From a bacterium BRH_c32 (lineage in GTDB: Bacteria > Bacteroidota > Ignavibacteria > Ignavibacteriales > Melioribacteraceae), in NCBI GenBank assembly GCA_001516025.1, contig LOEU01000017.1:1-64000 (forward strand): a DNA stretch of 64,000 bases. The letters are read 5' to 3'. The notes under the pieces were generated by a model, which worked only from the letters and a program-made list of their open reading frames with translations, was not told the DNA's origin and did not search any database. Shown here piece after piece: positions 55,813-64,000 of the stretch. Made by a program: the position numbers and the translations under genes. Each line of letters opens with the position of its first letter. Within the stretch, counting starts at the first letter, position 1.

Positions 55813-57891
55813 ATGACTCCAAATATGAAATCCGCATCTATATCAAATATCTTTTATCCAAAATCACTATGTCTTGCCGGTGCATCAACCAAGGAAAAAA
55901 GTATCGGTTACGAACTACTTAAATGTATTAAAAAATATGGATATACCGGAAAAGTTTTTCCCGTTAATCCCAATGCCGAATCCGTTCTCGATTATAAATG
56001 CTTCAAATCAATTGATAACATTACCGAACAAATTGATCTTGCAATTATCGTAGTTCAAAAAGCTTATGTGGAAGAATCGATCGATTCCCTTTTAGCTAAA
56101 AAAGTAAAATCGATAATTCTCATAACTGCAGGATTTAAAGAGACCGGCAAAGAGGGTGAAGAACTTGAGAAAAAGATATTGGCAAAAGTTAAATCCTCAG
56201 GAGCTCGGTTAATCGGTCCGAATTGTATGGGGGTAATTAATACCCTTTCGAGTACAAAACTAAACGCAACTTTTGTAGCCGAAGAGCCGCAGATTGGAGC
56301 AGTAGGGTTTTTATCGCAAAGCGGTGCTATCGGGGCGGCAGTACTTAATTCGCTTCGTGAAACCGATATTCGTTTCGCACACTTTATTTCCGTAGGTAAT
56401 AAAGCTGATCTTAATGAAAATGATTTCCTTCATTTTTGGCAAAATGATGATAATATAAAAACTCTCACTTTCTATTTAGAAAGTTTTATTAATGGCGAAG
56501 AATTTATTGAACCGTTTATAAAAGGTGAAATTACAAAACCGGCTATCATATTAAAATCGGGCAGAACCGCAAGCGGTATGAAAGCGGCATCATCTCATAC
56601 AGGCGCTCTTGGAAGCAGCGATAAAGTTGTTAATTCCGTACTAAAACAATTTGGTATCATAAGAGCCGAAACAATAAATGAGCTCTTTAATTATTCTAAA
56701 GGATTGGAAAATTTTCCATTTCCAAAAGGGAATAAAGTCTGTGTAGTAACTAATTCAGGCGGTCCCGCTATTTTAACTGTTGATTCACTTGCAAAAGCAG
56801 GTTTAGAATTATCAGAACTCTCCGCTGAGACTAAGAGTAAAGTAAGAGAAATTATTCACATCGAAGGGAGTGCTGAAAATCCGATCGATCTCCTTCCCGG
56901 AGGAAATTTTGAAAGTTTTCCTGCGGTAATCAAAACCGTCCTCGAAGATAAAAATGTTGATTCTGTAATCTCTATTTTTATTGAACCCGTAATGGTCTCA
57001 GTTGATCCGATAGTCGAAGCAGTTAATGCGATCGATAGCGAAAAACCGATTTATCAAATTATAATGCCACTGCCCGAATTTTGGAGTAGATACAAAGGAG
57101 AAAAACCGATTTTTAGAAATCCGGAAGACCCTGCAAAAATTATTTCTAATATTTTGTTCTATTCAATATCGCAAAAGAAAGACAGATCAAAAAGCATTGA
57201 ACTTCTCGGACTAAAGGATTCAAAAGAAATTATATCAACCAATATTTTCCTATCTCAAGAAGAATCTTTAGATCTTGCTAATCAATATTCTATTCCGGCC
57301 GTTAAGAGTTTATCAATTCCCGTCGCCGAATTAGATAAATCTGAAATTGATTTTTATCCTATTGTAATTAAAGGAATTAGCAGTGATGTAATTCATAAAT
57401 CGGAATTAAATGCGGTTAAACTTAACATAAAAAACAAAGAAGAATTATTAAACGCAGCTAAAGCAATAGAGAATAATTTTAGCATCAAAAATTATAAAGT
57501 GGATTCATATCTAATTCAGTCCTTCTTAAAACCGAAACATGAAATTTTAATAGGCGGATTTAGAGACCCCTCTTTTGGTCCGATGATAATGTTCGGCAGT
57601 GGCGGAAAGTATGTGGAAGTGTATGATGACACTTCTCTTAAATCTGCATTTATATCCGAAGAGGATGTTGATGATATGATTAACTCTACAAAGATGGGAA
57701 AAATATTAAAAGGAGTAAGAGGAGAAGCACCTGCCGAAATAAAAAAACTTAAAGAGATAATATTTTCTTCGGCTAAGATGTTAGTAGAAAATAAAAATAT
57801 AATTGAATTCGATTTTAATCCGATGATATATACAGAAGAAGGAAATTTTTCAGTTGTTGATATTAGAATAAAACTAAGTGAGAATAGATGA
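55813..57891 (+). CDS. ADP-forming acyl-CoA synthetase (fused alpha and beta)
   Basis: This 692-residue protein is an NDP-forming acyl-CoA synthetase of the acetate type, which makes ATP from ADP while releasing acetate or another acid. Order: CoA-binding Rossmann domain (about 10-140, GYTGKVFPVNPNAESVL), succinyl-CoA-ligase-like domains (about 145-450) with the phosphorylated histidine in SSHTGALGSSD near residue 260, and an ATP-grasp domain (about 475-692) with GPMIMFGSGGKYVEVY. It overlaps glgA by four bases (ATGA). Acetate is the default substrate. Confidence 0.9.
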   Translation: MTPNMKSASISNIFYPKSLCLAGASTKEKSIGYELLKCIKKYGYTGKVFPVNPNAESVLDYKCFKSIDNITEQIDLAIIVVQKAYVEESIDSLLAKKVKSIILITAGFKETGKEGEELEKKILAKVKSSGARLIGPNCMGVINTLSSTKLNATFVAEEPQIGAVGFLSQSGAIGAAVLNSLRETDIRFAHFISVGNKADLNENDFLHFWQNDDNIKTLTFYLESFINGEEFIEPFIKGEITKPAIILKSGRTASGMKAASSHTGALGSSDKVVNSVLKQFGIIRAETINELFNYSKGLENFPFPKGNKVCVVTNSGGPAILTVDSLAKAGLELSELSAETKSKVREIIHIEGSAENPIDLLPGGNFESFPAVIKTVLEDKNVDSVISIFIEPVMVSVDPIVEAVNAIDSEKPIYQIIMPLPEFWSRYKGEKPIFRNPEDPAKIISNILFYSISQKKDRSKSIELLGLKDSKEIISTNIFLSQEESLDLANQYSIPAVKSLSIPVAELDKSEIDFYPIVIKGISSDVIHKSELNAVKLNIKNKEELLNAAKAIENNFSIKNYKVDSYLIQSFLKPKHEILIGGFRDPSFGPMIMFGSGGKYVEVYDDTSLKSAFISEEDVDDMINSTKMGKILKGVRGEAPAEIKKLKEIIFSSAKMLVENKNIIEFDFNPMIYTEEGNFSVVDIRIKLSENR

Positions 57892-59378
57892 AAATAGCGT
57901 TTGTTTCGAGCGAAGTATTCCCTTATGCAAAAACCGGCGGATTAGCTGATGTAGCGGGAACGCTTCCAAAAGAATTATCTAAACTTGGCGATGAAGTGAT
58001 TGTCTTTATGCCAAAATATAATACATTCGGCGAAGCAGAATACGGTCTTCATTACAGTTGGGATATAGGAGAAATTCCTATCCGCTTAGCAGGAGAAGTC
58101 CGCTCGGTACATGTTCATACAGCTTCTCTTCCTGATTCAAACGTAAAAATTTTTTTTATCGACTGCCCTTATTATTATCATCGTTTTAGAATTTATACTA
58201 ACGATATAGATGAAGATGAACGTTTTCTCCTTTTCTCAAAGGGTGTAATCGAAGTGATGCAAAGGATCGGTTTTGCTCCAGACATTATTCATTGTAATGA
58301 TTGGCAGACCGGTGTGCTTCCTCTTCTATTGCGAGATAACTACGGTTGGGATAAAATGTTTGATAAAACCGCCTTTGTATTTACTATTCATAATATCGGT
58401 TATCAAGGAAGATTTAAAAAATCTTCTTTTACCAAAGCAGAGATTAAAGATGAATATTATCTTCATGGTGGACTCGGCGAATATGAAGGCGGAATTAATT
58501 TCCTTAAGACGGCTCTTCTTACTTCCGATATTATAAATACCGTAAGTAATACTTATGCTCATGAATTATTGACGAGTGAATTTGGTCACGGTATGGAAAC
58601 CTTTCTTCAAAAAAGAAAAACTGATCTTTGGGGTATATTAAACGGTATCGATTATAACCAGTGGAATCCCGAAACCGATAAATTTATTCCTCATCATTTT
58701 TCGATAAATGATCTCTCCGGAAAACTAGAAAATAAAAAATTTCTTCTCAAAAAATCGTATATTCCTTTTGACGAAAACAAGCCTTTAATTGGAATTGTAT
58801 CACGATTAGTGAGTCAAAAAGGATTTGATCTTATTAAATCGGTTTTATATGATTTAGTTTCTTTAGATGCACAATGGGTAATTCTTGGAAGCGGTGAACC
58901 GGAATATGAAAAAATGTTTTACGATTTATCTCGTTATATCCCAAATAAAGTGTGGTCTTATATAGGATTTAATAATGAACTTTCTCATTTGATTGAAGCA
59001 GCATCGGACATATTTCTAATGCCCTCAAAATATGAACCGTGCGGTCTTAATCAAATCTATTCTCTGAAATATGGAACGGTCCCGGTAGTAAGAAAAACCG
59101 GTGGACTTGCAGATACAGTTCTTGATTGGAACGAATATCTTGCTCAAAATATGGAGATAGGAACAGGATATTCTTTTAGTGATTATACTCCTTCGGCTTT
59201 ACTTCATTCTGTAAAGCGAGCCGTTGGCGATTTCCACAATAAAGAGGTGTGGAAAAAAATCCAACTTAACGGAATGGAAAAAGATTATTCATGGGAAAAA
59301 TCAGCAAAGCTGTATCAACAGATGTATGAACAAGCAATAACAAATAGAGGGCAATCTAATTGGAATCGAGAAACTTAG
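57888..59378 (+). CDS. glgA: Glycogen/starch synthase
   Basis: This 496-residue GT5 enzyme adds glucose from ADP-glucose to glycogen. The N-terminal KTGGLADVAGTLP (nucleotide-sugar lysine) and the later SRLVSQKGFDLI and PSKYEPCGLNQIYSLKYGT, which bind the donor, are present. Length is standard. It is coupled to the acyl-CoA synthetase upstream (ATGA) and overlaps the SDR gene by 19 bp, which places glycogen storage in an operon with acetate-type energy conservation. Confidence 0.96.
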   Translation: MKIAFVSSEVFPYAKTGGLADVAGTLPKELSKLGDEVIVFMPKYNTFGEAEYGLHYSWDIGEIPIRLAGEVRSVHVHTASLPDSNVKIFFIDCPYYYHRFRIYTNDIDEDERFLLFSKGVIEVMQRIGFAPDIIHCNDWQTGVLPLLLRDNYGWDKMFDKTAFVFTIHNIGYQGRFKKSSFTKAEIKDEYYLHGGLGEYEGGINFLKTALLTSDIINTVSNTYAHELLTSEFGHGMETFLQKRKTDLWGILNGIDYNQWNPETDKFIPHHFSINDLSGKLENKKFLLKKSYIPFDENKPLIGIVSRLVSQKGFDLIKSVLYDLVSLDAQWVILGSGEPEYEKMFYDLSRYIPNKVWSYIGFNNELSHLIEAASDIFLMPSKYEPCGLNQIYSLKYGTVPVVRKTGGLADTVLDWNEYLAQNMEIGTGYSFSDYTPSALLHSVKRAVGDFHNKEVWKKIQLNGMEKDYSWEKSAKLYQQMYEQAITNRGQSNWNRET

Positions 59379-60316
59379 TCATTGGTGCTACCGGTGGGAT
59401 CGGTAGAGCAGTTGTAAAAGCATTATTTGAAAAAGGAGAACAGGTTACTGTTTTCGTCCGCAAAAGGGAAAAAGCTGAAAAATATTTTTCTGAATTCCCC
59501 GATATAGAAATTATCGAAGGAAATGCTTTTAGTTGTTTTGATGTTGAACAAGCATGTTTTAATAAACAAAATGTTTTTTATTGTTGTAATATTCCATATC
59601 CCGAATGGAAATTTGATGCTAAAAAACTTCTTCGCATTTCACTCCACGCAGCAATTATAGCAAAAGCAAAATTCATTTTTCCCGGCAACGTATATGTATA
59701 TGGCAAAGCCCAAACCAATCCCGTAAAAGAAAATCATCCATGGAACGCACACACTCGTAAAGGAAAAATCCGTATTGAAATGGAAAATATAATTAAAGAA
59801 AGGGCAAATGAAAGACATGGCAAATATTGTATTGTCCGTTTCCCTGATTTTTATGGTCCTTATGTTGTCAATGGTTTCTCCGAAAAACTTTATTTAAATG
59901 CTAAGAAAGGAAAGCAACTTCTTTGGATCGGAAATCCCAAAACTATTACCGAATATGTTTTTGTTGAAGATGCCGGTAAAGCTTTAGCTGAAGCAGCTCT
60001 TTCAAATAAAGGCGATAATCAAGAATTTAATTTCCCTTCTAATTCCCCATGCACTAATAAGGAATATCTTGATACTATCATTAAAGTCTCGGGCAAAAAA
60101 TCTAAAACTCATTTCCTTAATTCCGGTATCTTGTTTTTTATTCTTGGCTTATTAAATAAGAATATTTGTGAGCTAAAAGAGATGCTCTATTTAAAGAGAG
60201 AAAAGCTTGTTTTGGATGGTCATAAATTTAAATCAACTTTTGGGTTTCTTTCAGAAACCGATTTAGATACAGGCGTGAAAAAAACTTTTGAATGGACAAA
60301 TAATTTTTTCAAATAG
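59360..60316 (+). CDS. NAD-dependent epimerase/dehydratase-like (extended SDR) protein
   Basis: This 318-residue protein has a Rossmann fold starting VIGATGGIGRAVVKALFE and extended-SDR features: a YVYGKAQ catalytic-type tyrosine/lysine region near residue 113 and PDFYGPYVVNG. The C-terminus is more hydrophobic (LNSGILFFILGLL). It begins with TTG, with AGGG 8 nt upstream, inside the last codons of glgA. Its 3' end overlaps the convergent sugar transferase by 97 bp. Substrate unknown, likely a nucleotide sugar. Confidence 0.78.
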   Translation: MESRNLVIGATGGIGRAVVKALFEKGEQVTVFVRKREKAEKYFSEFPDIEIIEGNAFSCFDVEQACFNKQNVFYCCNIPYPEWKFDAKKLLRISLHAAIIAKAKFIFPGNVYVYGKAQTNPVKENHPWNAHTRKGKIRIEMENIIKERANERHGKYCIVRFPDFYGPYVVNGFSEKLYLNAKKGKQLLWIGNPKTITEYVFVEDAGKALAEAALSNKGDNQEFNFPSNSPCTNKEYLDTIIKVSGKKSKTHFLNSGILFFILGLLNKNICELKEMLYLKREKLVLDGHKFKSTFGFLSETDLDTGVKKTFEWTNNFFK

Positions 60317-60888
60317 TTTCTATTTATTAATAATGATAAATCATAGAGGGATGATTTGTTGTTTTCATAATAAGTGTCGCAGTCTATAAGGCTTGAAATA
60401 TTTTTCTCCCCGTATAGCTGCCAAGTACCTGTAATACCGATATTAGAAGAAAAACTATCTCGAAGATTATATTCAGCTGGATAGTTTTTTTTCATATACT
60501 TAAGGTCTTTTTTGTTTAATGGTCTCAAACCCACCAAACTCATTTTCCCTATCAAAACATTAAAGAGTTGGGGCAATTCATCTAAATGAGTTTTTCTTAA
60601 CCATAGTGAATATCTATCTATTTTTATTCTGGGATCATTTTTAAGGAAACAATGATTTGCTTTTTGGAGTTTTGATTTAAGAAATTCCTTTTTAGATACT
60701 GTTCTAATTTTGTATATAGTAATTTTTTCTTTAGATAATGTTATCCAACGTTCCTGCTTATAAATTGGAAATTCGCCCAGAATCCAAAAACTTATAAACA
60801 GCAAAATTACTAATAGAGGAAGAGTAATTATCAGTAGTACGAATGATACAAAAATTTCAATTACTCTTTTAGAAAGATCAATCGTCAT
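60220..60888 (-). CDS. Bacterial sugar transferase (polyprenyl-phosphate glycosyltransferase)
   Basis: This 222-residue protein is of the WcaJ/PglC-like sugar-transferase type that loads the first sugar phosphate onto undecaprenyl phosphate for exopolysaccharide or O-antigen. It has an N-terminal hairpin span (about 8-32) and the motif series FPIYKQERW, ITIYKIRTVS, LWLRKTHLDELPQLFNVLIG and MSLVGLRPLNKKD. The tail (about 190-222, HSKVFFTPVSKSVSERNPKV) is coded antisense to the SDR gene and looks unusual for the family, so the true end may lie earlier. Confidence 0.8.
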   Translation of the reverse strand: MTIDLSKRVIEIFVSFVLLIITLPLLVILLFISFWILGEFPIYKQERWITLSKEKITIYKIRTVSKKEFLKSKLQKANHCFLKNDPRIKIDRYSLWLRKTHLDELPQLFNVLIGKMSLVGLRPLNKKDLKYMKKNYPAEYNLRDSFSSNIGITGTWQLYGEKNISSLIDCDTYYENNKSSLYDLSLLINRNYLKKLFVHSKVFFTPVSKSVSERNPKVDLNL

Positions 60889-60907
60889 TAAAAAGAATTT
60901 ATTTGTT

Positions 60908-61420
60908 TTACAAATTAAGTTCTACCTTAGCATATTTTCTTTCTGTAATGTAAAACGGTGCAAGTAAAGCAATAATCATAATAATTACCGCTGAAACAAA
61001 AAGAATACTTCCGAAGATAGTATCATATTCCAATAAATTCAATTCCCCAAGAAGATAGTGCCAATCGTGAATCACTTTATTTCCACCTAGAAGCGGAAGA
61101 ACCATAGCTCTTGCATCCGATACATAAACACTCACATTCATCATGCTCTCTGCAAACCAGATTGTAGAAAGTTGAAATAATACTTTTTGTTTCCTTACGA
61201 AATAAAAAACAACAAACATAAGAGGAATAAGTAATTGAGTAAGACTTCCGCCAAGCATATATAAAAATCGGGGGAAAATAGAAAATATTCCATGTCCCCC
61301 TTCATGTATCAATAGATTCATATAATCGATAAATGTAAATTCGCCGCCATTAAAAATATAGTATAAAACCACCGGAACAAGTATCAAAGATGAAATCCAT
61401 ATTTTTATCGCTTCTTTCAT
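60908..61420 (-). CDS. Membrane protein with HEGGH motif (M50-like putative metalloprotease)
   Basis: This protein of about 170 residues has around four spans and an HEGGH motif (residues 39-43, IHEGGHGIFSIFPRF) at the start of a hydrophobic stretch, followed by YMLGGSLTQLLIPLMFV. HExxH in a membrane setting is the mark of site-2-type or M50-like intramembrane zinc peptidases. A further conserved-looking HDWHYLLGELNLLEYD could supply a ligand. I chose the ATG at 61420, which overlaps the asparaginase stop by one base (TGATG); the longer frame starts at a TTG. Its function is unproven. Confidence 0.66.
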   Translation of the reverse strand: MKEAIKIWISSLILVPVVLYYIFNGGEFTFIDYMNLLIHEGGHGIFSIFPRFLYMLGGSLTQLLIPLMFVVFYFVRKQKVLFQLSTIWFAESMMNVSVYVSDARAMVLPLLGGNKVIHDWHYLLGELNLLEYDTIFGSILFVSAVIIMIIALLAPFYITERKYAKVELNL

Positions 61421-62391
61421 CAATCAAACATTTCCGATAATTTATTTTTATCCTTAGTTATTCCCAAGCAGATTATCAATTTAATTCGTGCTTTTTGACC
61501 GTTTAGGTAATCGGAAAAAATCACTCCTAATTCTTTAAGCCATTTTCCGGCTCCGGGATAACCATAAATACTTAATGTTTCGCCTGCCGGACATCTTGAT
61601 ACTAAGACAACGGGAATATTTTTCTCAATAACATATTTTATTCCTTCAAAAACTTTTGGCGGAACGTTTCCCACTCCCATTGCTTCTACAACTAATCCAT
61701 GAGTATTAGTATCTGCTGAATATTTAAAAAACTTATCATCCATACCGGCATAAACTTTTATTAAATCCACATTACTATCAATCTTATCTGTTTCTAATAC
61801 CTCCAATTTTATTGGGGCTCTATTAAAAAATACCGTACCTCGATCAACAAAACCGAGAGCACCAAAATCAAGACTATGGAAAGTCTCCACATCTTCGGTG
61901 TGAGTTTTTGTTACTTCACTTGCTGCATTTATTTCTCCATTAAGGCATACCAACACCCCAAGTCCCGAACTATTTTTATTATTACAAATATGAATAGCGT
62001 CGGTTAAGTTCTTTGGTCCATCCCAATCGGGTTCCGAGCTTGTTTTCATAGCTCCAATTACAACTATCGGTTTTTCGGTGTTGATTGTCAGATCAAGAAA
62101 ATACGAAGTCTCTTCTAATGTGTCAGTACCATGAGTTACTATAACACCATCAACATCATCACGCTTTACAAGCTCTTTAATTTTTTTTGAAAGCTCCAAC
62201 ATTAGAACAGGGCCTATATGTGGTCCGGGATAATTTCCAAACTCATAAAACGAAATTTTGGCAAGCTCATTTATTCCGGGCATCATATTTAATAAATCGC
62301 TCCCTTGAAAATGCGGAACCGCCACATTAGATGATTCATCGATCTTCATTGAGAATGTTCCGCCGGTAAATACAATTACAATTTTTTTCAT
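61420..62391 (-). CDS. ansA: L-asparaginase (type I-like)
   Basis: This 323-residue cytoplasmic enzyme hydrolyses asparagine to aspartate and ammonia. Both catalytic-threonine motifs are present: VFTGGTFSMKID at the start (TGGT) and VIVTHGTDTLEETSYF (HGTDT). The N-terminus has no signal peptide, so the type I (cytoplasmic) assignment is preferred; gene name ansA is inferred. It is followed by the HEGGH membrane protein with a one-base overlap, and its upstream side faces the origin region. Confidence 0.92.
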   Translation of the reverse strand: MKKIVIVFTGGTFSMKIDESSNVAVPHFQGSDLLNMMPGINELAKISFYEFGNYPGPHIGPVLMLELSKKIKELVKRDDVDGVIVTHGTDTLEETSYFLDLTINTEKPIVVIGAMKTSSEPDWDGPKNLTDAIHICNNKNSSGLGVLVCLNGEINAASEVTKTHTEDVETFHSLDFGALGFVDRGTVFFNRAPIKLEVLETDKIDSNVDLIKVYAGMDDKFFKYSADTNTHGLVVEAMGVGNVPPKVFEGIKYVIEKNIPVVLVSRCPAGETLSIYGYPGAGKWLKELGVIFSDYLNGQKARIKLIICLGITKDKNKLSEMFD

Positions 62392-62509
62392 AGTTTTTTC
62401 TTTTTACTTCGCAAAATAAGTATAAAGTTATCGATTTTGAAATAGAATTAATTTGCAAGAGACGTGAGTAAACCTTAATTTCACATAAGTTCTGGGATTA
62501 AAAACTATG

Positions 62510-62539
62510 TTGACAATATGTTAATAACTTTTGTATGTG
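62510..62539 (+). promoter_or_regulatory. Candidate dnaA promoter
   Basis: A perfect -35 hexamer TTGACA (62510-62515) is followed after 18 bp by TATGTG (62534-62539), a fair -10. The start of transcription would lie near the palindrome at 62537-62550 and leave a leader of about 215 nt before dnaA. The -10 match is modest, so this is tentative. Confidence 0.35.
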
Positions 62540-62550
62540 AAACGTTTCAC
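62537..62550. promoter_or_regulatory. Palindrome GTGAAACGTTTCAC, possible operator
   Basis: A perfect 14-bp palindrome made of the two parS heptamers in the reverse order (GTGAAAC then GTTTCAC). It is followed by GTTTCACG, a single parS half. It overlaps the candidate dnaA promoter. It may be an operator, an altered ParB site, or chance. Confidence 0.45.
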
Positions 62551-62662
62551 GACTTTTCACAATACCCAAAGTGTTGTTAATATTTGCACTGCATTTGTTT
62601 GTTTAATTGAAAAAGATAACTCTAACCCATTGAAATAAAACAACTTAACAAACCTTATTTAA

Positions 62663-62671
62663 TGTGGATAA
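62663..62671 (-). promoter_or_regulatory. DnaA box 1
   Basis: TGTGGATAA on the plus strand is the reverse complement of the consensus TTATCCACA, a perfect DnaA box about 100 bp before the dnaA start. Confidence 0.85.
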
Positions 62672-62748
62672 GATGTTTATAAGTTGGTTACAAGAAGAAA
62701 ATCAAGATTCTAATTCATTTTTTAAATTTATTTTTTTGTTTCTATAAT

Positions 62749-62757
62749 TGTGGATAA
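62749..62757 (-). promoter_or_regulatory. DnaA box 2
   Basis: A second perfect TGTGGATAA lies only 6 bp before the dnaA ATG, in the position where a ribosome-binding site would sit. DnaA bound here could control its own gene. Confidence 0.85.
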
Positions 62758-62763
62758 TTCAAA

Positions 62764-64000
62764 ATGGCTGAAGCTGCTCTAAAACTCGATTCCTCTAATG
62801 AACATATAACTATTTGGAAAGAGTGTTTAAGCTTAATAAAAGAAAATGTTTCACTTTTAACCTATAATACATGGTTTTTGCCTCTCAAACCTCTTAATTT
62901 AGATAAAAACATTCTAAAGCTCCAAGTTCCGAATAATTATTTTATCGACTGGATTGAAGAACATCATAAGACTCTAATTACAAATGTTATCCATAATATT
63001 CTGGGAAACGACGGTAAATTAATCTATTTAATTATTGAAGAACAAGAAGACACTTTATTTGATCAAAGAAGTGAAACAAAATCTAATTCTGCACCAATTA
63101 CGGAAGTAAAGCCGGTAGAGAAAAATTTTGATGATTTCTTAAACTCCAAATTTACCTTTGAAAATTTTGTTAAAGGCGAAGGAAATCAATTGGCAAGAGC
63201 CGCTTCTATTGCAATCGGAGAAAATCCCGGACTAACTTCTTTTAATCCACTATTTATTTATGGCGGTGTAGGTCTCGGTAAAACTCACTTAATTCAAGCA
63301 ATTGGAAATAAAATTTTAGAAAAAGATCCAAACAAAAAAGTTATTTATGTTTCATCTGATCTATTTACGGTTGAATTTGTCGAAGCTATTCAAAATAACT
63401 CAGTTAATGATTTTTCTAATTTTTATAAAGGGATGGATGCGTTAATAATAGACGACATTCAATTTTTAGTAGGAAAAGAAAAAACACAAGATCTTTTCTT
63501 TAATATATTTAATACGCTTCATCTCTCAGGAAGGCAAATAATACTTTCGAGCGATAAACCTCCGAAAGACTTAAAAGGTGTCAGTGAGCGGCTTGTATCG
63601 CGATTTCAATGCGGTTTGACGGTGGATATTCAACCTCCTGATTTTGAAACGCGTTTGGCAATCTTAAACAATAAATCTCGCTTGCTTGATCTTTATCTAG
63701 CTCCTCAATCAATTGAATATATTGCTCATAACATAACATCTAATATTAGAGAGCTCGAAGGAACTCTACTACGTCTTCTTGCCACTCATTCTCTTAATTC
63801 AAAAGAGATCGATTTTGAAATGGTTAAACGGGTTGTTAAAGAAATTTCCACTAATAGACAAGTGAATATTTCGATTGAATATATTACAAAAATAGTGTGT
63901 GACTTTTTCAAAGTTGAAGAGAATAAAGTAAGAGAAAAGAACCGCAGAAAAGAGGTGGTTTTAGCTCGTCAAGTGGCAATGTATCTTGCAAAAAATTTAA
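62764..64000 (+). CDS. dnaA: Chromosomal replication initiator DnaA (C-terminus beyond window)
   Basis: The frame is open from the ATG at 62764 to the last base: 412 codons, so it is truncated only by the window edge. It encodes domain I (about 1-90, with LLTYNTWFLPLKP), a short linker, the AAA+ domain (about 117-330) with Walker A GGVGLGKTHL near residue 167 and Walker B LIIDDIQFL, and the start of the DNA-binding domain IV (VEENKVREKNRRKEVVLARQ, then VAMYLAKNL). DnaA binds DnaA boxes and opens the origin. No clear Shine-Dalgarno is seen; a DnaA box takes its place. Confidence 0.97.
   Translation, partial: MAEAALKLDSSNEHITIWKECLSLIKENVSLLTYNTWFLPLKPLNLDKNILKLQVPNNYFIDWIEEHHKTLITNVIHNILGNDGKLIYLIIEEQEDTLFDQRSETKSNSAPITEVKPVEKNFDDFLNSKFTFENFVKGEGNQLARAASIAIGENPGLTSFNPLFIYGGVGLGKTHLIQAIGNKILEKDPNKKVIYVSSDLFTVEFVEAIQNNSVNDFSNFYKGMDALIIDDIQFLVGKEKTQDLFFNIFNTLHLSGRQIILSSDKPPKDLKGVSERLVSRFQCGLTVDIQPPDFETRLAILNNKSRLLDLYLAPQSIEYIAHNITSNIRELEGTLLRLLATHSLNSKEIDFEMVKRVVKEISTNRQVNISIEYITKIVCDFFKVEENKVREKNRRKEVVLARQVAMYLAKNL

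Larger units (their letters stand above)
62392..62763. other. Origin-type intergenic region upstream of dnaA
   Basis: This 372-bp AT-rich gap has no supported gene. It holds two perfect DnaA boxes, a palindrome with parS-like half-sites, and a candidate promoter for dnaA. The AT-rich blocks around 62710-62745 could serve as an unwinding element. Whether this is the functional oriC or only a DnaA-regulated promoter is not decided here. Confidence 0.65.

Noticed and set aside
1-64000. tRNA, rRNA and CRISPR features
   Set aside because: No sequence with the required cloverleaf, rRNA identity or repeat-spacer pattern was recognised in reading both strands.

Overview
The window is a 64 kb piece of an AT-rich bacterial chromosome close to the replication origin. 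Several proteins end in the C-terminal sorting domain built around YPNPFNPTT that type IX secretion uses. Together with lipoproteins of the SKxDD type, a DUF3078 outer-membrane protein, FG-GAP/ASPIC repeat proteins and the low GC content, this points to the Bacteroidota/Chlorobiota (FCB) group, most likely an Ignavibacteria-like organism. That placement is an inference from protein style; no rRNA or tRNA gene is present.

Layout. 1-2110: the end of an IS3-family insertion sequence that has landed inside a gene for a secreted beta-helix/sorting-domain protein. 2177-13217 (minus strand): a dipeptidyl-peptidase III-like lipoprotein, a PA14 lipoprotein, a sorting-domain protein, another lipoprotein, a small broken receiver-like protein, a GAF/sigma-54 activator and a 1181-residue lipid-anchored propeller/FG-GAP/ASPIC protein with three membrane spans and a cytoplasmic Ser/Thr kinase. 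13354-26922: housekeeping and transport genes (ppa, an amino-acid permease, a DAACS symporter, kup, a CPBP protease, uvrB, an OB-fold protein, a DUF3078 protein, sufE, transketolase, a CDF transporter). 27006-31064: a tightly packed operon of ECF sigma factor, anti-sigma factor with HEAT repeats, and two repetitive DUF4097-type surface proteins. 31169-37601: PadR regulator, a solitary SIR2-like protein fused transcriptionally to rsmG-mnmG, then a 740-bp gene-free gap with two perfect parS sites, then mnmE. 37850-42549: clpB, a BASS transporter and an MFS transporter. 42744-44962: secreted hydrolase, frameshifted ECF sigma factor and membrane protein. 45191-51325: pepT with a small membrane protein, pyrimidine phosphorylase, DUF971, a DUF6132/DUF1858/TlpA redox trio, a protein with an internal duplication, and a thioesterase. 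51322-62391: PLP enzyme, deacetylase, amidohydrolase, truA, ADP-forming acyl-CoA synthetase, glgA, an SDR protein, a sugar transferase, a membrane HEGGH protein and asparaginase. 62392-64000: AT-rich region with two perfect DnaA boxes, then dnaA running off the right edge.

The chromosome-maintenance signals fit together: dnaA with DnaA boxes lies at the right end, and two identical parS centromere sites lie about 27 kb away between mnmE and mnmG, a gene pair often found near origins. ParA and ParB are not in the window. The strongest candidates for undescribed biology are the extracytoplasmic-propeller kinase paired with a sigma-54 activator, the sigma/HEAT/DUF4097 operon, the SIR2 protein in the mnmG-rsmG operon, and the membrane HEGGH protein coupled to asparaginase.
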